The notes: generated by a model not told the origin, from the letters alone. A stretch of DNA of 64,000 bases from CBIHON01 sp966211965 (GCA_966211965.1 CBIHON010000010.1:1-64000); one strand, 5' to 3'; positions 10,709 to 21,612 are shown, counted from the stretch's first letter. Made by a program: numbers and translations.

Positions 10709-10903
10709 ATGAAATGGACCGATACGATACGCATCGCGGAAGAACTGCTCGACAAGTTTCCCGATGTCGATCCATTGACCGTGCGCTTCACTGACTTGCA
10801 CAACTGGGTGTGCGAACTGGACGGGTTTGACGACGATCGCCAGCGCGGCGGCGAAAAAATTCTGGAAGCAATCCAGATGGCCTGGATCGAAGAAGCAAAG
10901 TAG
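10709..10903 (+). CDS. iscX: IscX (YfhJ), isc-associated small acidic protein
   Basis: This 64-aa acidic protein is the last gene of the isc operon. IscX binds IscS and iron and tunes desulfurase activity. MKWTDTIRIAEELLDKFPDVDP and the FTDLHNWVCELDGFDDD block are diagnostic. There are two ATGs, at 10703 and 10709; AAGGAG at 10696-10701 is only 1 nt from the first but 7 nt from the second, so 10709 is chosen. Confidence 0.95.
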   Translation: MKWTDTIRIAEELLDKFPDVDPLTVRFTDLHNWVCELDGFDDDRQRGGEKILEAIQMAWIEEAK

Positions 10904-10924
10904 GAAACGCAACGCGAGGAGCAT

Positions 10925-11045
10925 TAGAGCATTTTTAGCCTGACCGTGCGGAGTCAAGGTCAGGCCGAGGAGCGCACGCGTACAGGCGTACGCTGAGCAC
11001 CGGAGGCCTGGGATTGGCCCGTACGGTCAGGCTAAAAATGCTCTA
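10925..11045. mobile_element. 121-bp palindromic MITE-like element
   Basis: Perfect 23-bp terminal inverted repeats (10925-10947 and 11023-11045) begin TAGAGCATTTTTAGCC and are bounded by TA on both sides. The inside is GC-rich and contains a second hairpin (GCGTAC/GTACGC around 10979-10992). There is no coding capacity. TA at both ends suggests a Tc1/IS630-type non-autonomous element. It lies just after iscX and could also end isc transcription. Confidence 0.6.
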
Positions 11046-11137
11046 GCCCCCTGAAGTAGCATGCGCTGTGTGCACAACCAACGCCAGAAAAAGCAGCGCC
11101 GGCCACAAGAGTGCCGGCACTACGCTTCCGTGGAAAA

Positions 11138-11824
11138 TCAAGCGCGCGAAGTCAAATGCCCATTCACCACCCGCACCCGGTCGCCGGCATGCCAGCCCGG
11201 CTGCGACGAGTAGGAAAAGTGGCGAACCCGGCCATCCTCCATGCGCACCTGCACTTGATACGATGACGTGGTGTTGGAGCGCTTCTCGATTTCATTGCCC
11301 GCATAACCGCCGCCAACCGCACCGGCCACTGTCGCCAGCGAGCGCCCGTTGCCGCCGCCTACCTGGTTGCCCAGGACGCCGCCCAACACCGCTCCCGCGA
11401 CCACGCCAATGCCAGTCGGTTTCGCCTGATGCTGCACGATGCGCACGGATTCGACCTTGCCGCAGCTCTTGCAGATTTGCGGCGCCGGTGCGGGTGCGGG
11501 TGCGGGTGCGGGCGGTTCCTGATATTGCGCTGCGGCTTGGATTTGCGCAGCTTGATTTTGTACCGAAGAAGGCGGGGCGGGAGGATATTGCGTCGCCGGG
11601 GCCGAGAGAGATTGCGCCGCCAGGTTGGCATTGCTGTTTGCTGGAGCGTCGTAACCAGGCTGTGCAACTGGTGAAGAGAGCGCGGCAAGCGGTGCACTGG
11701 TGCTATGAGACGTGGGCAATATGCCGGTGATCGCCGCGACACCGACCAGGCTGACCAGCATCACGGAAACTGCGGCGCCGGCGATGAGCGGATGAAGGCG
11801 ATGCGATGTTTTTTGGTTTTCCAT
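11138..11824 (-). CDS. Glycine-zipper 2TM domain envelope protein
   Basis: This 228-aa protein begins with a short basic N terminus and one hydrophobic segment (LIAGAAVSVMLVSLVGVAAITGIL), an uncleaved anchor or signal. A Pro/Ala/Gln-rich linker with a PAPAPAPAP run follows, then CKSCGKVESVR, and a glycine-zipper block (GIGVVAGAVLGGVLGNQVGGG...AVGGGYAGNEIE) typical of the Rick-17kDa/SlyB-like outer-membrane or periplasmic family. The C-terminal part ends with RMEDGRVRHFSYSSQPGWHAGDRVRVVNG. ATG 11824 is chosen because GGGGG lies just upstream and the hydrophobic segment follows; the open frame continues to 12025. Function is unknown beyond an envelope role. Confidence 0.8.
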   Translation of the reverse strand: MENQKTSHRLHPLIAGAAVSVMLVSLVGVAAITGILPTSHSTSAPLAALSSPVAQPGYDAPANSNANLAAQSLSAPATQYPPAPPSSVQNQAAQIQAAAQYQEPPAPAPAPAPAPQICKSCGKVESVRIVQHQAKPTGIGVVAGAVLGGVLGNQVGGGNGRSLATVAGAVGGGYAGNEIEKRSNTTSSYQVQVRMEDGRVRHFSYSSQPGWHAGDRVRVVNGHLTSRA

Positions 11825-12010
11825 TATTACCCCCGATAAAAAAGTCGTTCGTGACCGATGTGACCAGTTTAATGGAAGCAAGTTGCATTGATGTAGCCGT
11901 GGAAGTGTGTCAGATGTAAATCTATGTAACGGGGATCGTGCGCACAGCGCACGCTTCTCGCTATTTCGAAATTTCGTCCATATCGCAATTTCGTCAATAG
12001 TAGTTTGCAT

Positions 12011-12033
12011 AAAAAAGGACTGCAATGCAGTCC
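12011..12033 (-). terminator. Rho-independent terminator downstream of lysS
   Basis: On the minus strand, a 7-bp stem GGACTGC/GCAGTCC with a 3-nt loop is followed by TTTTTT. It lies 64 nt past the lysS stop and is a classical intrinsic terminator. Confidence 0.85.
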
Positions 12034-12054
12034 CGCTGTTCGTGCTTCAATCTG

Positions 12055-12078
12055 GCCGGGCGAGTAGTCGCCCGGCCA
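12055..12078. repeat. Hairpin between lysS and its terminator
   Basis: GGCCGGGCGA/TCGCCCGGCC forms a 10-bp perfect stem with a 4-nt loop. There is no T-tract. It is probably an RNA 3'-end stabiliser or a palindromic repeat. Confidence 0.5.
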
Positions 12079-12096
12079 AGGCCTTTGGCCGTCCGC

Positions 12097-13608
<1,512 letters not shown>

Positions 13609-13727
13609 GGGAAACCTTTTTATGCGACGTGATAGTTCAAGTGGAGCGGGCGCAGAAGTCCGCGTTACTTATTTATTCAATTGATTCATCCCGCTTTGGA
13701 GTGGGAGCCGAAGGTAGCTCAACGACC

Positions 13728-13853
13728 GACAGGCTCCCTCTCCCCTCGCGGGAGAGAGGGGAGTGAGGGGGCCGTGGCAAAAGCCGTGCCGTACATGTTC
13801 AATCGCCCCCTTACCCTGGCCCTCTCCCGCGAGGGGAGAGGGGGACTTCTAAA
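13728..13853. repeat. Pair of GC-rich palindromic repeats in the prfB-lysS gap
   Basis: Two hairpins of the CCCTCTCCCGCGAGGGGAGAGGG type sit in opposite orientation (about 13729-13772 and 13803-13853). The link sequence GAGGGGGCCGTGGCAA...TTCAAT recurs near 43162 with small changes. The rest of 13609-13917 holds no gene that I can support. Confidence 0.75.
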
Positions 13854-13917
13854 AATTTTTCGGAACGAACGGATTCACCGCTGCGGCTTTGTTCCTGAAG
13901 CGAAAGGAACCATTCAA

Positions 13918-15022
13918 TCAAACCCCTTGCTTCAAGGAAGCCGCAATAAAATCATCCAGCTCCCCATCCAGCACCGCCTTGGTATTACCCGTCTCGAAGT
14001 TGGTCCGCAAATCCTTGATGCGCGACTGGTCCAGCACATACGAACGGATCTGGTGGCCCCAGCCGACGTCGGTCTTGGAGTCTTCCAGTTTCTGCTGCTC
14101 GCTCATGCGTTTGCGCAGTTCGAGTTCATACAGCCGCGATTTCAGCATGTCCCACGCTTCGGCGCGGTTGCGATGCTGGCTGCGGTCGTTCTGGCACTGC
14201 ACGACGATGCCGGACGGCGTATGCGTCAGGCGCACGGCGGAATCGGTTTTATTGATGTGCTGTCCACCCGCGCCGGATGCCCGGTAGGTGTCGACCCGCA
14301 CGTCGGCCGGATTGATCTCGATCTCGATCGAATCATCCACCTCCGGATACACGAACAGGCTGCAGAACGAGGTATGGCGGCCGTTGGCGGAATCGAAAGG
14401 CGACTTGCGCACCAGGCGGTGCACCCCGGTCTCGGTGCGCAGGAAGCCGTAGGCATAATCGCCTTCGACCTTCAGCGTCGCGGTCTTGATGCCGGCCACT
14501 TCGCCGTCGGACTGTTCCAGGATCTCTACCTTGAAACCCTTGCGCTCGCAATAGCGCAAATACTGGCGCAGGATCATCGAAGCCCAATCCTGGGCCTCGG
14601 TGCCGCCGGCGCCGGCCTGGATATCGATGAAACAGTTGTTCGGGTCCATCGGGTTGGCGAACATGCGGCGGAATTCCATGCCCTCGACCAGCTTCTTCAG
14701 GCCTTCCACATCCTGCTCGATGGCGGCCAGCGTGTCATCATCCTGCTCTTCGCGCGCCATTGCGAACAGGTCGCCGGCATCGCGCAATTCGGCGTCGATC
14801 TTGGTGAGGGTATGGACAATCGCTTCCAGCGATTTTTTTTCTTTGCCCAGGTCCTGGGCGCGCTTCTGGTCGTTCCAGACCGTGGGATCTTCTAACTCTT
14901 GGTTGACTTGTTCAAGCTTCTCGGACTTCGTATCGAAGTCAAAGATACCTCCGAAGTTCGGCTTCGCGGGCGCCCAGGTCCGCGAGGAGGGCAGCGAGGG
15001 AATTGATGCGTTCGGCTTCCAT
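13918..15022 (-). CDS. prfB: Peptide chain release factor 2, programmed +1 frameshift
   Basis: RF2 releases peptides at UGA and UAA. The gene needs a +1 frameshift: codons 1-27 run from ATG 15022 (MEAERINSLAALL...) to CTT at 14944-14942, followed by an in-frame TGA (14941-14939). Reading resumes at GAC (14940-14938), giving 367 aa in total. The internal Shine-Dalgarno-like CGGAGG just before CTT TGA C is the classical stimulator, so RF2 level controls its own synthesis. Downstream, the codon-recognition region and the GGQ motif (SGAGGQHINKTDSAVRL) are present. Annotated as a single frame, this gene would wrongly begin near 15039. Confidence 0.95.
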
Positions 15023-15050
15023 GATGTCTTCTTTTGCAATCAAACCCTAG

Positions 15051-15056
15051 ATTATA
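15051..15056 (-). promoter_or_regulatory. Candidate -10 box of prfB
   Basis: A perfect TATAAT reads on the minus strand 29 bp before the prfB start. The -35 region (around 15074-15079) is a poor match. Confidence 0.45.
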
Positions 15057-15120
15057 CCCTAGCGTTCGCCCCAAAAAACCTGTCGGCCTTGCCGGTTCCG
15101 GCATGTTCCGCGAAAAACGT

Positions 15121-16467
15121 TCAACGGCTCGCATACACGCTGAAATTGGCGATCGAAGCGCCCAGCGACATCAAGCCGCTTATCTCGACGCCGAAGATTG
15201 CATCCGTCAAAACATAATCGCGAAGCTTGGACGAAAGCGCAAGGCCGCTGGCCTGGTTGATGTCATTGATGACGTTCGTCAAGTTCTCGCCGCTGACTTT
15301 GACCTGAAAGTGCTCGGCAGTGGCAAATTTCCGGTCCTCCGGATTGGGTTTGCTTGAGCGCCACGTACCGGCCTCAAGCGTCGCATAGCGCAATCCGCTC
15401 GAATCGGAAATCGATTGCGACGCATACTGCGTCACGCCGTCGAAGCTCACCCGATGCTGGTGATTCCATTCCTCGTCATAACGCGAATCCCAAAGATTGA
15501 TGACGATCGCGATGCTGTTGCCGCTCCGGGTATCCCAAAAATAAACATAATAATTGGCTTGGCCTGAAGCACCCGATTGGCCATCGGTGTGAAAGGACGG
15601 CACCTTGATGTTTCCCTCGAACACCAGCGCAGACGAAGCCCCAGCCGCGAACGGTCTTCTTACCGGAGCCAAAGGCTTGATGCGGCCGGGCTGATAATCG
15701 GCGATCACCTGCCGCAAGCCCGGCGCGATATTCAGTTTCCGATCCTCGGTAAAAGACCATGCGACACCATGCTGCCCGCCTTTCTCGCCCGGCAGATCGT
15801 CCAGCCACGCACTGTTCACCTGGATGCCGGCAGACGTGCAATAGCGCTGCAGAACCGGGCGCCCCGCAGCAAGATCCGCTTCACGCGATCCGGAACTCCG
15901 GTTATCGCCGCGCTGCAGATAAAATTCAAAAGGTGTCGTATTCACGCCCGTATAGGCGCCTGCGTCATAGGTCGTCACGCGTTCAAGCGGGGTGGTTCCA
16001 TTCACCTTGGTATTGAAGTTCCAGAATGAAACGAGCGTATCGAGGCGACTGCCCGGTGTGGTGGTGATGCCGCTCGTCGCATCTTCCCAAAAGCAATAAG
16101 GAAAGATGTAATTGACTCTTGGAATGCCAGGCAGCATCGCATGGATCGACTTGACCCCCCAGGTGGCAGGATAGTCCGACTCCATATTGTCGATGCCTTC
16201 GATCCTGGCCGACCAATCGGCCCCCGCGCCGTAATACTCCTCCGCCGGAATCACGAACCGCCAGCCGCAATTTCTTTGCCCCGCGCAATACGGCGCGGCA
16301 TCGGGCCGGTATTCGGTGCCGGTAGTGGTGCGGCCGACATACTCGCCATCGCGAAAGATCAATATTTTCAATACAGCCTGCGGCGCGGCCAGATCACAAG
16401 CCCAGCCGCGGAATAGGCCGTCGCCGTTTTGATTGACGGTGTCGAGGTTGCCGATGAAGGTGGTCAT
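15121..16467 (-). CDS. Hypothetical protein, two-part, putative carbohydrate/ligand-binding N-terminal module
   Basis: This 448-aa protein is not assigned. The first ~80 residues (GWACDLAAPQAVLKILIFRDGEYVGRT...RPDAAPYC...GWRFVIP) resemble a beta-sandwich module, pattern G-W/Y-A-x-D...V-x-I/V-x-I-F-x-D-G...R-x-D...G-x-x-F-x-I-P, often found in repeats in secreted or polysaccharide-related proteins. The remainder is rich in aromatic residues and Asn (YYVYFWDTRSGNSIAIVINLWD) and could be a beta-rich, lectin-like or enzymatic domain. No signal peptide or membrane segment is visible. It is monocistronic, upstream of prfB on the same strand. Confidence 0.6.
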   Translation of the reverse strand: MTTFIGNLDTVNQNGDGLFRGWACDLAAPQAVLKILIFRDGEYVGRTTTGTEYRPDAAPYCAGQRNCGWRFVIPAEEYYGAGADWSARIEGIDNMESDYPATWGVKSIHAMLPGIPRVNYIFPYCFWEDATSGITTTPGSRLDTLVSFWNFNTKVNGTTPLERVTTYDAGAYTGVNTTPFEFYLQRGDNRSSGSREADLAAGRPVLQRYCTSAGIQVNSAWLDDLPGEKGGQHGVAWSFTEDRKLNIAPGLRQVIADYQPGRIKPLAPVRRPFAAGASSALVFEGNIKVPSFHTDGQSGASGQANYYVYFWDTRSGNSIAIVINLWDSRYDEEWNHQHRVSFDGVTQYASQSISDSSGLRYATLEAGTWRSSKPNPEDRKFATAEHFQVKVSGENLTNVINDINQASGLALSSKLRDYVLTDAIFGVEISGLMSLGASIANFSVYASR

Positions 16468-17087
16468 GACTTAGGTTGGGGTGAAGGGTGCAGGAAAGTT
16501 GACTGCGGTGCGTGTGATTTTCGTGTCATTTGGCTTCCTCGTTGTTGATGATGATCCGTCTTGTTTAAGCCTGCGGTAGATGTGAGTTCTGATCGTAATT
16601 ACTGGTTCCACAACGGCACAAAATGAAAATCAAAGATCGCATCCTTGAAGAATGGGGCAATCCGTCTTCCCCTCTTCAGGAAAAAGCGAGGTAGTGTTCC
16701 GCCGGCATTTGTTGGTGTTTCCCACGGGACACAGCAAGTTTTTTAGCGACAGGACTTTCTACATGCTATTTTCGAGTTGAGTTCCACTCGAAGAAATTGA
16801 TAAAGAGATTTTTAAGGAGTCAATCAATAGGGATTGAGAATCTCTGATTGTGAATTAATTTTTCTATGATTTAACGATTCAATGCCTGGCGATTGTGAAA
16901 CTAAAAATTGTCTGATTTAACTTTTAACGAAATGTGTGTTGAGGCTGATCTTTTAAGCGAATAAAAAAATATACATTCCGACTAAAAATACTTGATCCAT
17001 GGCAGTGCTTAAAAGAATGAAATGAGATAGATTAGTCATTCAATCAATCTCTACGGGCGCGCATACCAATCGCCGCCAAATCCATCT
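16468..17087. other. 620-bp region upstream of cas1 with no supported gene
   Basis: The first half is of average composition; 16760-17040 is clearly AT-rich, unlike the surroundings, and probably carries the cas1-cas2-3 promoter. Only a 23-codon ORF (16623-16694) without a Shine-Dalgarno was seen. No CRISPR repeat-like hairpin and no good match to the mini-CRISPR spacer at 21515-21546 was found here. Confidence 0.6.
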
Positions 17088-18068
17088 ATGGCAGACCAAT
17101 TTACGCCGATCGAACTCAAGTCAATATTGCATTCCAAGCGCGCCAATATTTACTATCTTGAGCATTGCCGTTTATTGGTCAATGGTGGAAGAGTCGAATT
17201 TGTTACTGACGAGGGGAAGCGTTCTCTCTATTGGAATATTCCGATTGCCAACACGACTACGGTGCTGCTGGGAACCGGCACCTCGATTACGCAGGCGGCA
17301 ATGCGAGAACTTGCCAAGGCTGGCGTATTGGTTGGTTTTTGCGGAGGAGGAGGGACGCCGCTTTTCAGCGCCAACGAAATCGATATTGAAGTGGCTTGGT
17401 TTTCGCCCCAGAGCGAGTATCGTCCAACCGAATATCTGCAGCATTGGGTCCGCTTCTGGTTTGATGATGCTTTACGCCTTGCAGCAGCCAAGGCCTTTCA
17501 GGTCGCGCGCCTGCAACGAATTCGCGAACATTGGCTGGAAAGCCGTCTACTAAAAGAGGCGGGATTCGAAATCAGTCGCGAGATGCTGACTGGCGTTCTC
17601 GACGCAGCGAAGATCTCCGTGGATGCGGCGCCGGATGTCACGTATTTGCTGACAGAAGAAGCCCGCCTCACCAAGCAGCTCTATAAATTTGCTGCGAACG
17701 CTATCCGATATGGAGACTTCGTGCGCAGCAAACGAGGCAGCGGCAGCGATTCTGCCAACCATTTCCTTGATCATGGGAATTACCTGGCCTATGGCCTGGG
17801 GGCAACCGCAACCTGGGTGTTGGGTTTGCCCCACGGGCTTGCGGTATTGCATGGAAAGACCCGGCGCGGCGGCCTCGTGTTCGATGTGGCCGATTTGGTC
17901 AAGGATGCGGTCATTCTTCCTTTGGCCTTCGTTTGCGCCATGCGTGGCGACGACGAACAGGAATTCCGTCAAGCATGCATCGAAAGCCTGACGCGCACGG
18001 AAGCGCTGGATTTCATGATCGACACGCTCAAGGAAGTCGCTGAACGCATCGGGAGAATGGCGCAATGA
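17088..18068 (+). CDS. cas1: CRISPR-associated integrase Cas1, type I-F
   Basis: This 326-aa Cas1f is the spacer-integration endonuclease that acts with the Cas2 part of Cas2-3. Subtype-specific features are the N terminus FTPIELKSILHSKRANIYYLEHCRLLVNGGRVEFV and the block GTSITQAAMRELAKAGVLVGFCGGGGTPLF. Candidate metal ligands lie in TEEARLTKQLYK (Glu), LPHGLAVLHGKTRRGGLVFDVADLVKD (His, Asp). It overlaps cas2-3 by four bases (ATGA). Confidence 0.97.
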   Translation: MADQFTPIELKSILHSKRANIYYLEHCRLLVNGGRVEFVTDEGKRSLYWNIPIANTTTVLLGTGTSITQAAMRELAKAGVLVGFCGGGGTPLFSANEIDIEVAWFSPQSEYRPTEYLQHWVRFWFDDALRLAAAKAFQVARLQRIREHWLESRLLKEAGFEISREMLTGVLDAAKISVDAAPDVTYLLTEEARLTKQLYKFAANAIRYGDFVRSKRGSGSDSANHFLDHGNYLAYGLGATATWVLGLPHGLAVLHGKTRRGGLVFDVADLVKDAVILPLAFVCAMRGDDEQEFRQACIESLTRTEALDFMIDTLKEVAERIGRMAQ

Positions 18069-21000
18069 ATGTCATGCTGATTTCCCAGTGCACCAAGCGT
18101 GCCCTTACGGAGACGCGGCGCATTCTGGATCAGTTTGCCGAGAGGCGCGGTGACCGGACTTGGCAAACACCGATTACGCAACAGGGATTGGACACGTTGC
18201 GCCAATTGTTGAGGAAAACTGCGCGGCGCAATACGGCGGTGGCGTGTCACTGGATACGTGGACGGGATCATAGCGAGTTGCTGTGGATTGTTGGTGATGC
18301 CAGCCAGTTCAATGCGCATGGAGGCGTTCCTACAAATTCGACCGAGCGCAATATCTTGCGTAACCAGGATGAGAACGATTGGCATACCGGCGAGGACATC
18401 TACTTGCTGACTGCGCTGGCAGCGTTGTTGCATGATCTTGGCAAGGCTTGCCGTGCGTTCCAAATGCGTCTGGAAGGGAGGCTGGATGAGCGCAATCAGT
18501 ATCGGCATGAGTGGGTATCGCTGCGGCTGTTTGAAGCGTTTGTCGGACAAGATGACGATCCGACTTGGCTGGCGAGATTGATAGAGCCGACGCCGGAGGA
18601 CGACGCAAGCTGGATTGCGCGTTTGCAGCGCGATGGTTTGGATACGGTAGTATCGCCTCCATTCGCGGGGTTGGCGCATGCGCCGTTGGCACAGGCAATC
18701 GGTTGGCTGGTGGTCACGCACCATCGTCTTCCCACGTTGCCGCGCAACAGTGATGGCAGTGGCTTTCAGGCCAGCTTATTAACTAAAGTCTTGGAACGCA
18801 TTGACGCAGGCTGGAATGAAAATGCCGGCAGTAGTGACCAGAAAACCCTGCAGCACTACTGGCACTTTCCTCACCGCCTGCCTGTCACTACCGAATTGTG
18901 GCGTAAGCGTGCAGCCCGTCTGGCGCAGCGTCTGATCGCGCTCTGCGCGAAACCCGGCAAAGGAAACTGGCTGAGCAATCCATATGTGATGCACCTGTCG
19001 CGGCTGAGCTTGATGCTGGCCGATCACCATTATTCCAGCTTGACTGGCAAAGATTCCGGCCGCATCGAGGTGCCCCCCGGTTATCCGCTATACGCCAATA
19101 CGAATGGCGGCTTCGGTAACTTCAACCAGACACTGGACGAACACCTGCTCGGCGTAACTCAACACAGCGCCGAGGTAACCCGCGCGCTACCGCGATTCGG
19201 CGAGCAGTTGCCTCGCCTGGCGCGCCATAAAGGCTTGCGCAAACGGTCGCAGGATGAACGTTTCCGCTGGCAGGACAAGGCAGCCGAAGCTGCGGCAACG
19301 ATGCGCGAGCGCTCCATGCAGCACGGCGCCTTCATCGTCAACATGGCATCCACCGGCTGCGGCAAGACGCTGGCCAATGCGCGCATCATGTACGCATTGG
19401 GAGACCCGGAACGCGGCATGCGCTGCGCCTTTGCCATGGGCCTGCGCACGCTGACGCTACAGACGGGAAGAGCGTTTCGCGATTTGTTGGGTCTGGGCGA
19501 CGACGAACTTGCCATTCGTGTCGGCGGATCGGCCAGCCGTGCGCTTTTTGAACACCACGAACAACAAGCCGAAGCCACCGGTTCCGCATCGCGACAGGAT
19601 CTGCTGGATGAAGATTCGCATGTCACCTTTGAAGGTAATCACGATGCGGACCCGTTGTTAGGGCGCGTCATGCATAACCCGCAGGTGCGTTCCCTATTGG
19701 CCGCTCCACTCTTGGTATGCACCATCGATCACCTGACGCCAGCCACCGAGAGCGAACGCGGGGGCCGTCAAATTGCCCCCATGTTGCGACTGATGAGCGG
19801 CGACCTGGTGCTCGACGAGCCTGATGATTTTGATATCGACGACTTGCCGGCGCTGACGCGTCTAGTGCATTGGGCAGGGCTGCTGGGCACACGTGTGCTG
19901 CTGTCTTCGGCGACATTGCCGCCCGCCTTGGTGCGAGGATTGTTCGAGGCTTATCGCAATGGCCGCCAGCATTTCCAACGCAATCGGGGGGAGCGGCCAA
20001 GCGCCGCGGACGCCGCTCCGGTCGTGTGCTGCGCGTGGTTTGACGAGTTCAACCAGTCGCGGGTGGATTGTGCCGACGCACAGGCATTCGATACCGCGCA
20101 CCAGGCTTTTTCCGCCAAACGTCACGGTCGGTTGGCCAAAGCGGAAGTGCGTCGGCGTTGCGCGTTGTTGCCGCTCGACCTCGAAGGGCTGTGCCAGGAG
20201 CAACATGCCGCCCACTTTGCCAAGCTGGTGCGGGATGCCGCACTGCGCTTGCACCAGCAGCACCACAGCGTCGATCCCGTCAGTGCCAAACGTGTCAGTT
20301 TCGGTTTGGTGCGCATGGCCAATATTGAACCGCTAGTGGACGTTGCGCTCGAGCTTTACAAGCTGGGTGCATCTGCGGGAGTTCGCATTCACCTATGCGC
20401 CTATCACTCGCAATTTCCGCTGTTGTTGCGTTCACGCATCGAGCGCCAGCTCGACCGGGCACTCAATCGCCGTTGGCCTGATCGCAATCAGCCGGAACCG
20501 GTGTTTCAGTTACCCGGCATCCGGCAGCGGCTCGACAGATGTGATGAACCAGACCATCTCTTTATCGTACTGGGGTCACCCGTCACGGAGGTCGGGCGCG
20601 ATCACGATTACGACTGGGCTGTGGTTGAGCCTTCGTCAATGCGGTCGCTGATTCAATTGGCCGGACGTATCCGCCGACACCGCAGCGGCGAGTGTGAATC
20701 GCCGAATATGCTGGTTTTCGATACCAATTTGCGGCACTTCAGCGACCGTGGCAAACCGGCGTTTTGCAAGCCCGGGTTTGAGACTGCCGATTTTCCGCTC
20801 ACGACCCATTTCCTGACGCAATTGCTATCGGCGGTTGAGTACGAGGTGATTGACGCGCGGCCGCGCATCGTATCAAGACCTTCCGAACACTTGCAACCCA
20901 ACCTCCAGCTGGTCGATCTGGAGCACGCCCGCATGCGCAAGACCATGCTGGTGCAAACGGCCAGCGCTACTACGCCGGTCACTTCGGGCCTACGTACGCG

Positions 21001-21457
21001 CGGATCGCCCCCAGTGAATACGCAGCCCTCTCTCAACGCCACGAGCTGGTGGCAAATGCCAGCGGCCGATGCTTTGCTTACGGCTGTACTGCCCCAGCAG
21101 CAACCGTTTCGGCGCGATGTGATCGAGCGGGTTGATTTGTTGTTGCGGCCGACGGAGGACGAAGATGATTACGAACTCGTTCAATTGATGGATAAACCGA
21201 AGGGTAGGCGCGGCGAAACTCAATTTGTCGTCGTGGATAAATCGCAGAATCAACGCATTCCCGACGCTGCAGTGCAAGGGATGGGCATCGAGCCGTGGGG
21301 CCAGAGCGACTACTTGCAAGCATTGATTGAGTTGGCAGGGGAACTGGACATGTCAGTGGCTGATTGTGCACAGCGGTTCGGCACAGTGACTTTGCCGAAG
21401 AGTGACAACGGCTGGCGTTTTCATCCTGCGCTGGGGTTTTCAACGAAACAGCTTTGA
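18065..21457 (+). CDS. cas3: Cas2-Cas3 fusion nuclease-helicase, type I-F
   Basis: This 1130-aa protein combines three parts. The first is a Cas2-like domain (about residues 1-85). The second is an HD nuclease domain with LAALLHDLGKACRAF (His123-Asp124). The third is a superfamily 2 helicase with Walker A MASTGCGKTLANARIM near residue 430, Walker B/DExD-like LVLDEPDDFDIDD near residue 582, and the motif VI region IQLAGRIRRHRSG. In type I-F it joins Cas1 for adaptation and is recruited by the Csy complex to degrade target DNA. It is translationally coupled to cas1. A terminator and a regulatory region, not csy1, follow directly. Confidence 0.97.
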   Translation: MNVMLISQCTKRALTETRRILDQFAERRGDRTWQTPITQQGLDTLRQLLRKTARRNTAVACHWIRGRDHSELLWIVGDASQFNAHGGVPTNSTERNILRNQDENDWHTGEDIYLLTALAALLHDLGKACRAFQMRLEGRLDERNQYRHEWVSLRLFEAFVGQDDDPTWLARLIEPTPEDDASWIARLQRDGLDTVVSPPFAGLAHAPLAQAIGWLVVTHHRLPTLPRNSDGSGFQASLLTKVLERIDAGWNENAGSSDQKTLQHYWHFPHRLPVTTELWRKRAARLAQRLIALCAKPGKGNWLSNPYVMHLSRLSLMLADHHYSSLTGKDSGRIEVPPGYPLYANTNGGFGNFNQTLDEHLLGVTQHSAEVTRALPRFGEQLPRLARHKGLRKRSQDERFRWQDKAAEAAATMRERSMQHGAFIVNMASTGCGKTLANARIMYALGDPERGMRCAFAMGLRTLTLQTGRAFRDLLGLGDDELAIRVGGSASRALFEHHEQQAEATGSASRQDLLDEDSHVTFEGNHDADPLLGRVMHNPQVRSLLAAPLLVCTIDHLTPATESERGGRQIAPMLRLMSGDLVLDEPDDFDIDDLPALTRLVHWAGLLGTRVLLSSATLPPALVRGLFEAYRNGRQHFQRNRGERPSAADAAPVVCCAWFDEFNQSRVDCADAQAFDTAHQAFSAKRHGRLAKAEVRRRCALLPLDLEGLCQEQHAAHFAKLVRDAALRLHQQHHSVDPVSAKRVSFGLVRMANIEPLVDVALELYKLGASAGVRIHLCAYHSQFPLLLRSRIERQLDRALNRRWPDRNQPEPVFQLPGIRQRLDRCDEPDHLFIVLGSPVTEVGRDHDYDWAVVEPSSMRSLIQLAGRIRRHRSGECESPNMLVFDTNLRHFSDRGKPAFCKPGFETADFPLTTHFLTQLLSAVEYEVIDARPRIVSRPSEHLQPNLQLVDLEHARMRKTMLVQTASATTPVTSGLRTRGSPPVNTQPSLNATSWWQMPAADALLTAVLPQQQPFRRDVIERVDLLLRPTEDEDDYELVQLMDKPKGRRGETQFVVVDKSQNQRIPDAAVQGMGIEPWGQSDYLQALIELAGELDMSVADCAQRFGTVTLPKSDNGWRFHPALGFSTKQL

Positions 21458-21472
21458 TAGGTTAATGAAAAG

Positions 21473-21493
21473 AGGCCCGCACCTTGCGGGCCT
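21473..21493 (-). terminator. Intrinsic terminator serving the minus-strand mini-CRISPR
   Basis: An 8-bp GC-rich stem AGGCCCGC/GCGGGCCT with a 5-nt loop. On the minus strand it is followed by CTTTTCATT, a better U-tract than the plus-strand side (TTCTGCC). It probably ends the minus-strand RNA at 21495-21574 and may also end the cas1-cas2-3 transcript. Confidence 0.65.
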
Positions 21494-21574
21494 TCTGCCT
21501 GTTCGGCAGTAGAAAGAAAATTTTTATCATCTACCGATGAAGTCATTTTCTGAGCTGCCTACTCGGCAGGGTTG
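21487..21574 (-). ncRNA. Degenerate mini-CRISPR encoding a predicted cas-regulating crRNA (CreR/CreA-like)
   Basis: On the minus strand, repeat 1 (21547-21574) matches the last 23 nt of the array repeat with one change, keeping the stem CTGCC-GAGTA-GGCAG and the full 8-nt handle CTCAGAAA. A 32-nt spacer (21515-21546), exactly the array spacer length, is followed by a degenerate repeat 2 (21487-21514) that keeps only the CTGCC/GGCAG hairpin. Cas6f cutting would give a 60-nt RNA (21554 to 21495) shaped like a normal I-F crRNA. A TATAAC -10-like box on the same strand (21620-21625) and the terminator at 21473-21493 complete a transcription unit. The spacer partly matches the csy promoter region (see the protospacer entry). 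Confidence 0.8.
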
Positions 21575-21612
21575 CAATCTTAGCGTAGCACTGGGTTTGG
21601 GTGGAATTAAAA

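Noticed and set aside
13918..15039. prfB read as one continuous frame from 15039
   Set aside because: Its N-terminal residues do not match RF2; the frameshifted reading from 15022 does.
16466..16490. ATGACTT matches to the mini-CRISPR spacer seed near 16466 and near 26004
   Set aside because: Only 7 bases, no CC PAM; expected by chance in a window of this size.
16623..16694. 23-codon ORF upstream of cas1 (MKIKDRILEEWGNP...)
   Set aside because: No Shine-Dalgarno, too short, and no known family; may be a fragment but not supportable.
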